This document shows positions 56,059-64,000 of a DNA stretch of 64,000 bases, piece after piece. The notes beneath the pieces are model-generated. The model had not been told where the DNA came from. It searched no databases and worked only from the letters and a program-made list of their open reading frames with translations. The stretch lies in the NCBI GenBank assembly GCA_905178155.1, contig CAJINV010000007.1:1124627-1188626 (forward strand), given 5' to 3'. Every line of letters starts with the position of its first letter. Positions within the stretch are counted from its first letter, which is position 1. The translations under genes were made by a program, and so were the position numbers. The DNA is from Amoebophrya sp. A120 (taxonomy: Eukaryota; Sar; Dinophyceae; Syndiniales; Amoebophryaceae).

Positions 56059-57102
56059 TCAAGTAAAAAATACCGTGGCCGCGGAAGAAGCGTATTGCCC
56101 CGACATCATATCATCCTGGGATACACCCGCCGCCCCGCCACTCCCGGTCGCGGTGCTTTCCATACCCACACTCTGGGTCATTGCCCCGCCGGGAATGAAA
56201 ATACCGGTCATACGCGGCGCTTCCGAGGACGGCATCGACTGGCTCCCGGCCGACCGGGACTCCTTTCCAGCACGAGGTGGACCCACACTGGTACGACTCC
56301 CTTGAAGCTGGTGCACCCCCGGAACAGGCCCCTTCTGTTGCTGCAGCATCTGCAAGTCGCGCGCCACCCGTTCCTCGGCCGTCAAATGTTGGCCGCCACC
56401 ACTTTGCAGCTGCAGCCCGGCGGGACTACTGCTTGGAGAAAAAATCGGGATGCCCACACCTGCCTGTCCCTGTTCTCTGTTCTTGTGTAAGCTCACAGGC
56501 ATTTTCCCGCAGGCGCCCCACCAGGTACGGTTGTCGAAGTTGCCACTGCCGTTGAAGAGCAGTAAAATGAACGGCAGCACGTCCAGCGGCGCAATAAGGA
56601 ACCCGCCGACGCAGACCCACATGAAGAAGTTGTAAAAGTAGAGCGTGATCCACGAGAAGGCCGCGTGGTGGAGGAAAATCACGATGAAATGGTGCCAGGG
56701 GAAGTACAACCGTGCCGTCGCCACCTGCCACCACAGCAGGCAGACGCCCAGACTCAGCATGGAGAGCAGCACGAACAACCAAACCCCACCGTTCTTCCGG
56801 CCCACATCCTTCGCAAACTCCTCTGCGGGCCCCGCGATCCACTCTATGTGGTCGAAAAATCCATTGGGAAGGGACGTCGAAATGGCCGCGAAAAGGGAAA
56901 GGAGGGCCGCCAGCCCCCAGCAGACGGAGGCAATCATGGCGGTCTGTTGGATGTACATCGTGTAGTTCTTCGAACCCGCAAGCTGTTCCGCCGGGCTGTT
57001 TTTAGGTCCCGTGACTACATTGGCATCGCGGCGCCGGGTCCGCTCGTTCTCGACCTTTCGGCCGTACATGCCCCGAAATCGGTCCTCGCCTTTGATCGGC
57101 AT
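56059..57102 (-). CDS. four-span membrane protein, 347 aa
   Basis: The frame runs from ATG 57102 to the stop at 56059. A basic N-terminus is followed by about four hydrophobic segments: ASVCWGLAALLSLFAAI, VWLFVLLSMLSLGVCLLWW, FIVIFLHHAAFSWITLYF, and VCVGGFLIAPLDVLPFILLLF. Then comes a Pro/Gln/Ser-rich cytoplasmic tail. I do not recognise the family. At the last codons there is a donor-like GTATTTTTTAC, so the C-terminus may instead continue in an unseen exon. Confidence 0.67.
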   Translation of the reverse strand: MPIKGEDRFRGMYGRKVENERTRRRDANVVTGPKNSPAEQLAGSKNYTMYIQQTAMIASVCWGLAALLSLFAAISTSLPNGFFDHIEWIAGPAEEFAKDVGRKNGGVWLFVLLSMLSLGVCLLWWQVATARLYFPWHHFIVIFLHHAAFSWITLYFYNFFMWVCVGGFLIAPLDVLPFILLLFNGSGNFDNRTWWGACGKMPVSLHKNREQGQAGVGIPIFSPSSSPAGLQLQSGGGQHLTAEERVARDLQMLQQQKGPVPGVHQLQGSRTSVGPPRAGKESRSAGSQSMPSSEAPRMTGIFIPGGAMTQSVGMESTATGSGGAAGVSQDDMMSGQYASSAATVFFT

Positions 57103-58112
57103 CTTCTTCGATCGGTCACTTTAGTACGATAGTACTTGTTTCTTTGACTCAACTAGAACTAATTCTAACTCACGCACTTTTTATGGCGCAGAGGCAACAT
57201 TCGATATCGATGTGACGAGGTGTGTATAATCATCTAAGTAGCGAAGGACAAGGTCGATGTCGCCGTCGTAGATACGTTGTATAACTCTAACTTCTACTGT
57301 GCTCTAAGAAAATAAGCAGCCGTACCAAATGGGCGGCCCCTGGGAAATATCAAGGATTTTCGGATATGTTATAACGGGGAGCTGCTACAATGTAGTTCTG
57401 CCTAAATGGCTACTTGAAGGTGTTGACTACATCGAGAGACGACTAAGAACGCACGGACGAGAACAGCCCCCAAGAAGGTTGCTTTTGACGAAAAACGAGA
57501 CACAGGAACGAAAGAGATATCAGCAAAAACGATGTGCCAGGACTCATGTACGAAAGATGGAACGATGAAACCGATAGATACGAACTAAATTAAACGAAAA
57601 TGGTTTTTGTCTTGTACGATTTTTCTTTCACGGAGACTGACACGAAAATGTTTGAGCGAGTACTGTGGTAAGTTGGAGCCACAGAACAAAATTGACACAA
57701 AAACGCTATGAACTTGATCTGAAGAACACCATCAGTACCCCTTCGGCGCGACGGACAAGAGAACGGCAAAAAGGAACCGTAGCCAAAAAAGGCAGGAAAA
57801 ATTCAAAACGTTGATTATTCCCATCCATCCTTCCATCTGCACACATCATACAGTAAAAACGCAAAAATTCTGTGTCAATCCGATTTCCTCGAGCTGCGAG
57901 CCTGCAACAATCTCATCACTTTCTTGCACTCATGACGTTCCAACAAAAATCCGCGCGTTGCATTCTCCACCACCAGCACGTGCTTCTTCGAGGAGTCCAT
58001 CTTTTGCTAAATTCAGGAGCGACGTCGTAAAAATCAGGTATTACTAAAAACTTGTTCGAAAATATACTGAAAGAGACCACAGAGCAGCTGTCAACATCGG
58101 AACGCTTCTCCT
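57103..58112. other. intergenic stretch without a gene
   Basis: Spacer between the kinase 3' end and the membrane protein start. Only short unsupported frames; no repeat. Confidence 0.5.
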
Positions 58113-61100
58113 TCACCCCAGCCTCGCCCGCTTGGCCGACTCTGCCGCGAACCAGATGTGGCCCTGGGTTTGCGACACGTCGTAGCGTTTCACCGGATCC
58201 TGCTGCATAAGATTGCGGATTATCAACTGTAAAAATGTCTGGGTCTGGAAGAGTCATGCTGTTTCTGCATGACACAGAAGGTCTGTCATGGAGGCTCTAG
58301 CATCACAGGTTTCGAGAAGCTTCCGCAATGCCGAACCCGCATGACAAATCCCCCATTTTGGTGACAGAAAGTGAGCAGCTTTTGCTACCTATGCATGAGA
58401 GATTTTTGTGTGTTCTGAAATGCGCATCACAAGTTGCATTCTCCCAGACCCAGAAATTTTTACACTACATACGGATCAAGTCCTTGGCCTCCTCGGGCAC
58501 GTGAATCCACTCCTCTTCGTCGAAGGAGTAGTCGCTCGACAAAATTTGGGTGTACAGCCCCTCGTCGTCAAACGGCGGGGTGGCGGAAAGGAGGATGTAC
58601 AAAATCACCCCCGCAGACCACATGTCCGCCTTGGTGTCGTAACCTGAAGGTGGAATAGCAGGTGTAGTTATTTCTCTGTGTGCAAGAAGTTCTTCTATGT
58701 TACAACAAATAACAGTAGATTTGTAATAAATGCATGCGAACAAAGTGCGCTTTCGGGTCGTGTCGATCCGCGTTCTTGTGAACTTGCCGCTAACAAAGCA
58801 ATGTTAAGCCACAGCAAATAAAACCCAAACCCAAAGTGCTGATTTTGTCATAGGAGCAACTCTAGACAAGCAAATAATTACCTCTCAGCTCCCCCCGTTG
58901 CGTCTTGATGATTTCCGGGGCGAAGTAGTGCGGTGTGCCGCAGAAGGTCTTCGCCGTGGTCAGCTTCCGCTTGAGATTGTCCTTTTCGCTGGGTTTTTTC
59001 CCCTTTTGGTCCCCCTCCTCGATCCGGCTCGGCTCCAATTCCCGCGCGAGCCCAAAATCGGCGACCTTGGCGGTGGCGTCCTCGTTCTTGTTGGTGAGCA
59101 GGATGTTCTCCGGCTTCAGGTCCCGGTGGATGATGTCCCGGTCGTGCAAGTACTGCAGCGCCTCCAGGATTTCGTTAAACACGCGCTTGGTGGTGGCCTC
59201 CGAGAACACCCCGTAATCCAGAACCCGCTGCAGCAGATCGCCGCCCTCGCAGTACTCCGTCACTAAATATAGTTTTTCCTGCTCGGGCACCATCTCGAAA
59301 AACTGCACAATGTTCGGGTGGTGCAGCTCGCGCAGGAGCTTCTCCTCGCACTCCAAATCCAAAGTGGTGTTGCGGTTCAAAATGAACTTCTCGAACTTGG
59401 ACTTGTCGATCTCCTTGATCGCGTACTTCTGGCTTGTGGCCTCCTTGCCGTTTCGAAAACCCAGCCAGACCACCGCGAAGTTACCCTTCCCGATCTCTTT
59501 CTTGAAGGTGTATGGGAGTGTCAGGATCAAAATCAACAAAATCGAAATAATCTGTAATGCATAAAATGCTACGCAAGACGCGACTCTATTGCAGAGGATG
59601 CAAGGAAGGCGGATTGTAGTCCTGGTAAGGGTTCAGTGTTGGGCTGCTTACTAGCATGAGAGAAGGCAGCTCTTTTGCCCTAAGCCGCATGACAGATTCG
59701 TTTCCGGGACGGATGGAATTTGTCATGCGCCGACTACAAACTGTGGATCTAACTGGCATCGATTTGTGCATCACAAGTTTTTCGATTTTGTCAATTTCGT
59801 TTCTGACACTTCCATAAGGTGTACTTCTCTTGTATCTCCTTTTCCTTCACGACCTCGTAGAAAAAGAATTGCAACCCGCTCCCGGGAACGAACTCGTAGT
59901 CCGTGCCGCTGTTTTTTTTTTCATCGATCTGTTTTTTTGCAATGACAAGCAAAGGCTGGAACTGGCTCCAACTTCATTTCTCAGATTGCTCTCAGCATTG
60001 AACTATACAAAAACACAGATTTTTAGATACACGGATGACAGATAGTAAAGAATTAATTACCCTTCTGGCAGCGTGGTTTCAAGCCCGAAGCTGACGGAGT
60101 CCCCCGAGCTGAGCGGTCTGGGGGCGCCTTTTGCGATCTGTTTATCGTTCATGAGGACGCCATTTGTCGACGTGTCAGTGAGGTACCAATGGGAGCCGTG
60201 CACGTCCAGTGTGCGCGTGATTTCCAGATGTGAGCCGGAAACCATGGGAACTGAGCGTGGAGGTATGCACTGCAAATTTGTCTGGGTCTCGAAATAATAC
60301 TGACCTATACATAATGTCAAATCTGTGTTGCATGACCAGCAAAAGTCGTAGCCTCTTTGGTCATTGTAGACCAAGATATGAAATCCTTCAGGATCATACG
60401 TCAAACAAATTCCTCCGACCTAAGTCGAATGCTCATTCATGCAAATCACGATGTCAATCACGATGCTCATGAAGAGAAATCAAGATGGAGTGCATTCAAG
60501 TCCCGATTGGTATATCAAATCATAATGTGAGGATCGCATGCTATGCGCGATCTGATTTAGAGTAAATTTTTGGACAGTTTGGACCTTCATGTTGGACCCA
60601 TGGCGTACCCCCTTACAGGCTGTGACGATAGTACCACTATCGATTGGCTGCGACTAAGAAACGCCGAATCTCGCCTAGATTCTACTTCAAACTTAAGATG
60701 GCCAGTGTTCACACCGCCCGCGTTTCTTCGTCGTTGATTGTCGTAACCGTTGAGGGGTTGACAGTCATATAAAGACGCAGTTTCTCTTCATGCGGACTGC
60801 TCATGAGAAGCCGTTCTGTAAACTTGATGTCATGATTGGCTGCATTCGGCAGTGCTTTCATATTCCACAATGCAGCATCGCAGCTTTCCAGACCCAGACA
60901 TATTTGCACTTGATATGAGGTCGCCAGTCGCAATACAACCCGTTCGGCTCACAGAGCTCCTCTTTAAACCTGACAGAATTTATTAGAGAGCACAAGTATC
61001 TATTACACTACGAAAAAAAAAGAATTGCGCGCGCGCTTCTTAAGGTGAGCGGGAAAAATCCTCCCGCATACTGCTAAGCAATCCAAGAAGGTAAGAATAT

Positions 61101-62096
61101 CTGCAGACATGTGGAACACCTCTGCACACCAGATGACGTCTCACCACCCGTTTTAGCAGTGATACGAAAAAAAAACTACAGAAAGCACCGGAATTATGCT
61201 GCAGAACAAGATTTCAAAATATCTGTGTACCTTTTGTTTCTCCCCAGCACGATTTTGTCTTTGATTTCGGCATCTGCCACGTTTGGCACCTTGCCTTTGG
61301 ACTCCCCCAGCTGCTGCTTGTAGATGGTTTTGTCGAGTGGGTTTTCCAAAATGTACCACCGGTTCGGGTGCTTGTCGCAGGACCCCTTGGTTTTCCCGTC
61401 CGGCCGGGAGGGCGGGAAGTTCTGGCCCAGCTCCAAGTAGGCCACTGCGAACTCCGGATGTTTGTAGTCCCCCCACACCGCGTTCACCCGCTGCGTGGGC
61501 GCGGTGGGCCCCGAGTCCTGCACCGCACTGGAGCTCCTGCCGCCCTGCGGGTGCGGCGTCGACGTCTTCTGCACGGGCGCAAGAACTACGTGGCTGTTGT
61601 AATTGGTGCTGCTGCTACTCGACGAACTGCTCCCCCCGCCGGCTTCAGCTGAAGGCGTGAATTTTACCGATTTTTTTTCCTTGCTCGGCTTCTCTTTCCC
61701 GGTATCGCCCACGCGCTCCACGACGGGCGGCTGCACGAAGGTCCCCGCGGAAAGAGCGGTGGACACGCTTCCCTGTGGGGCGATCGAGCCTGTAGTTCGT
61801 TGTGGAACGAGATTTTTTTTTGTAGTATATCTTCTCCTGTCAGACCACCTCAGATCGGTTGTTCTTGAAGAATTTCTGTAATTTTGTTTGTAACTTCTAC
61901 ATCAGATCAAACACGCGGGGGCGCGTCGAACTCTGCCAAATTGCATACTACCTTGACTTTGCACGTCCGACATGCGGTCGGAATCCTTGGGGCTGGGAGC
62001 CAGGCTGGCGTTCGTGCTGTAGGTTGTCATACCCATTTTATCGTCGCCCGGGGAGGCCTTCAGCGCCGGCCGACTGTTATCCTCGTCGACTTCCAT
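58113..62096 (-). CDS. FHA-domain Ser/Thr kinase (CHK2/RAD53-like layout), 8 exons, 648 aa
   Basis: Exons 62096-61952, 61789-61231, 60969-60916, 60263-60061, 59908-59817, 59510-58882, 58643-58472 and 58215-58113; all joins keep phase. The FHA domain (about residues 200-310) shows IVLGRNKR, VSGSHLEI, DTSTNGVLMND and SGDSVSFG. The kinase domain is complete: GKGNFAVV glycine loop, YAIKEID lysine, YLHDRDIIHRDLKPEN, ADFGLA, GTPHYFAPE, and DMWSAGVILYILL. It ends with LIRNLMQQDPVKRY and a basic tail. FHA plus CaMK-type kinase is the layout of CHK2/RAD53 DNA-damage checkpoint kinases, so a phospho-Thr-guided checkpoint role is likely (inference). Three of its seven introns are inverted-repeat elements, one inside the FHA domain and two at kinase borders. 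The start begins a Ser/Asp-rich, unstructured N-terminus. Confidence 0.9.
58221..58471 (-). mobile_element. introner element, family C copy 5
   Basis: A 251-bp element. Left end TATCAACTGTAAAAATGTCT; right end ACAGAAATTTTTACACTACATA-like, so the right terminal has mutated. Perfect CGGAT duplication (58216-58220 and 58472-58476). Exact removal gives KDLIR-NLMQQDP, the expected end of a kinase domain, whereas reading through gives a stop. No nearby GT-AG pair keeps the frame. Internal GCATGACA-type words occur near 58267, 58339 and 58393, and GCATCACAAG at 58424. Confidence 0.92.
59511..59816 (-). mobile_element. introner element, family F
   Basis: A 306-bp element with ends TATGGGAGTGTCAGGATCAA and (complement at the other end) TATGGAAGTGTCAGAAACGA. 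The inverted repeat extends about 45 bases into ACAAAATCGAA...TGATGC. Perfect AGGTG duplication (59506-59510 and 59817-59821). Exact removal joins EKYT to FKKEIGKG, the kinase N-lobe start. Confidence 0.9.
60264..60915 (-). mobile_element. introner element, family C copy 6 (longest)
   Basis: A 652-bp member inside the FHA domain. Left end TATGCACTGCAAATTTGTCT then GGGTCTCGAA; right end TTTCCAGACCCAGACATATT...TTGATA. Flanks GGAGG (60259-60263) and TGAGG (60916-60920) match at 4 of 5. Exact removal gives DWRPPRSVPMVSGSH, continuous FHA sequence. It has no long ORF and is 2-4 times the size of its relatives. Confidence 0.88.
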
Positions 62097-63902
62097 GATT
62101 TTACTTTCCTAGGAGCTTTTGCTTCCTGCGTGTAAAATTCTGTTTCTCCGCGGGAAACACTTGCGGCAAACAATACTCCTCGCGGCTAACAACTACTTAT
62201 AGCTGTCTACTTCATTAATATCGCCTTTCTACTATATTTCATGCAGATATGTGGCTTTTGTTACTATGAAATCACTAGACTGAGTCTAACTCAAAACTGA
62301 AACTTGGTCTATGCATGCTACTCGCGCATTCTTTTCCTCTTTGTTCGCTGTCTGTCGTGTTCGCTTTTGCTTCCGATCACTATCTACCGCACCACAAAAG
62401 ATCATGCGAACGACGACCATCACTTATCTAAGTAAAGCTAGCCCAGACCACAGGGCGGTTCCATCCCTGTGCCTAGTACTGCACTCCACAAACTTGCTTT
62501 GCAGTTTTCTCAATAGTAGTTTTGTGAAATAAATTCAGCTCCTGATCTTGAAGCCGACCGTCCCGCCAGCACGAGTAGAACTCACGTAACGACTTGGAGC
62601 ACCATGCAGTACAGATCCTCGCACAACCTTTCCTTTGCAAAATAAATCACATTGTTTTTACTGCTTCTTACTTTTCACCTGAGTAAACGCTTTCTTTCAA
62701 AATCGAGACTCGTGCTGGTTCCGATGAAGAAAACACGAAGACACCATTCGATACAACTGGTACAACTGACTCCTGCGCAACATCAATTTTCGCCATAGCT
62801 GCTAATCGAAGTACTTATTCCATTCACAATTTCTGGGCACTACTGCAAAGTGCGAGTGCGCGAAATTTGACGACACGACGAAAAAAGTACTTTGTCCAAG
62901 ACAGAAGATGACACATACGCCACATACGACCGCTTTAGCTCTTCCAGAGACACAGAGCACTGTACATGACTTGACAAGTCCAACCTGAACCGAATGGAAA
63001 GAACGACGAAAAGGCACAGTGTCGTACTTTTTGCCGCCGCTGTCAGAACTGTGATCGAATTGTCAGCTCGAGTACTATCCTTCACCATGATACAAAGATT
63101 GCCACGATGAATCCTTTCTATTTCTATAATGCACCTATCATGATAATTCCCATCGATAGCGAACAACGCTTCACAGTGCAAGGATCTTCACTTTGCGAGT
63201 ATAAATATCTCCACACAGAAATGCGGAAAGCAAAGGGTCGTGCGCATTTGCGCCACTTGTGAAAAATGTAATTCAAATCAATTTCGGTTCCTCGGGGTGT
63301 TACTTTCTATAAAATGTCCTATGCACGAACAAAAATTTCCGTGTCATTCATCGTGAAAGTACTCGTCTAGCTTACTACTGAGGTAGTTACCAGCGTGGTT
63401 ACCAGTGTGGTGATCAGGCATCGCGTTGCACTTTGGCACCTTGGGATACAAGGCGCAGCAGCAGCCGCAGTGAGTCCTGATCTTCTTGGAACTTTAATTT
63501 TCTCTGTGGGTTCTTTCTTTTTGTATGTTGCTGGCGAAACATCAGCATCAAGAAAAAATATTGTATGTGCTGCGCAAAATGATAAAAAAACTAGATTAGA
63601 TACTTTATCGTGTATGTGCGTGTGAATACATGCTTTGAATTTTGTGCTCTGATGTGTAATCAAACATGGAAAAAACTTATGAAATACAATCTCGTGTGCT
63701 TAATGTATGTGATTTGAAACTTTAGAAAGTTTCACGCGTTACCATCAATCAAACCTTTTTGCCAAGTAGCATAGGCAGTATATGTAAGACGAGGACTTCG
63801 AGCCAGGGTCGGTACTACTCACTCCTACGAGGCGCGGCAGAGTAAGTAGGCCTGCTGCCCTGATGATAATTCAGGATTGACGCATTATCGGCGCAAAAAA
63901 AT
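62097..63902. other. intergenic stretch without a supported gene
   Basis: About 1.8 kb, AT-rich. Frames near 63181-62840 and 63663-63367 lack ATG support or domain features. No RNA gene or repeat recognised. It holds the 5' flank of the kinase gene and the 3' flank of the gene at the right edge. Confidence 0.45.
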
Positions 63903-64000
63903 TTATGTCTGGTTTTTCCGCTTCGCCCGGGCGGCCGCGACTTGGAGGATGATTTCCTCTTCGTCTTCCTCATCCGTGTCGAGATACTCGTAATTGTTGT
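63903..64000 (-). CDS. C-terminal end of a gene continuing past the right edge
   Basis: The minus-strand frame from the window end reads an acidic stretch (YLDTDEEDEEEIILQ) then a basic run (AAARAKRKNQT) and TAA at 63905-63903. Codon pattern and GC content match coding sequence and differ from the AT-rich spacer just below. Too short to identify. Confidence 0.55.
   Translation of the reverse strand, partial: NNYEYLDTDEEDEEEIILQVAAARAKRKNQT

Noticed and set aside
62840-63181. 113-codon minus-strand frame
   Set aside because: Begins with TTG rather than ATG and shows no domain or splice context.

Overview
The window looks like nuclear DNA of a compact-genome dinoflagellate, most likely a parasitic Syndiniales of the Amoebophrya type. 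This is an inference from features, not a database match. All 19 protein genes I can support lie on the minus strand, as one unidirectional cluster. Genes are closely packed and multi-exonic. Several candidate AG acceptors sit just upstream of start codons, as expected for spliced-leader trans-splicing. Many introns are repeat-like units with inverted ends instead of ordinary GT-AG introns. Unidirectional clusters and repeated non-canonical 'introner' introns are published traits of Amoebophrya. No rRNA, tRNA or CRISPR was seen.

Layout from high to low coordinates, which is the direction of transcription. A gene end at the right edge (63903-64000) is followed by an FHA-domain checkpoint-type kinase (62096-58113), a four-span membrane protein (57102-56059), a secreted Ser-rich protein (54699-52627), a single-span membrane protein (52462-51281) and an RKPLPF-repeat protein (50276-48452). 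Next comes a very GC-rich, hairpin-rich island (about 46440-48055). Then follow a four-CX9C mitochondrial-type protein (46394-45714), an FkbM-like methyltransferase (45493-44213), an SNM1-family nuclease with a giant tail (43294-37520), RRP12 (36712-30491), a coiled-coil protein (29628-24176), a 1304-residue signal-peptide protein (23371-19457) and a 2207-residue alpha-2-macroglobulin-like thioester protein with a probable GPI tail (17864-11241). The left end holds an unrecognised 1399-residue eight-exon gene (10559-4956) and five small orphan genes (4478 down to the left edge).

The most striking system is a set of 13 intron-sized elements (145-652 bp), each inside a coding region. They have inverted terminal repeats, begin near TAT and end near ATA, and most are flanked by a 5-bp target duplication. 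Removing the element plus one duplication copy restores the reading frame in every case where I could check both exons. In several cases no in-frame GT-AG pair exists near the borders. Conserved protein motifs (FHA, kinase lobes, the SNM1 domain boundary, RRP12) run straight across the junctions, so the elements must be removed from RNA. Different terminal-repeat families share internal motifs.

Two further non-coding signals stand out. One is a pair of diverged 0.55-kb direct repeats placed upstream of two successive genes (10601-11185 and 18106-18650). The other is the GC-rich island. Together the recognisable genes cover DNA damage response (FHA kinase, SNM1), ribosome export (RRP12), mitochondrial import (CX9C) and cell surface or secretion (A2M, FkbM, signal-peptide proteins). 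No operon-like functional theme is apparent.
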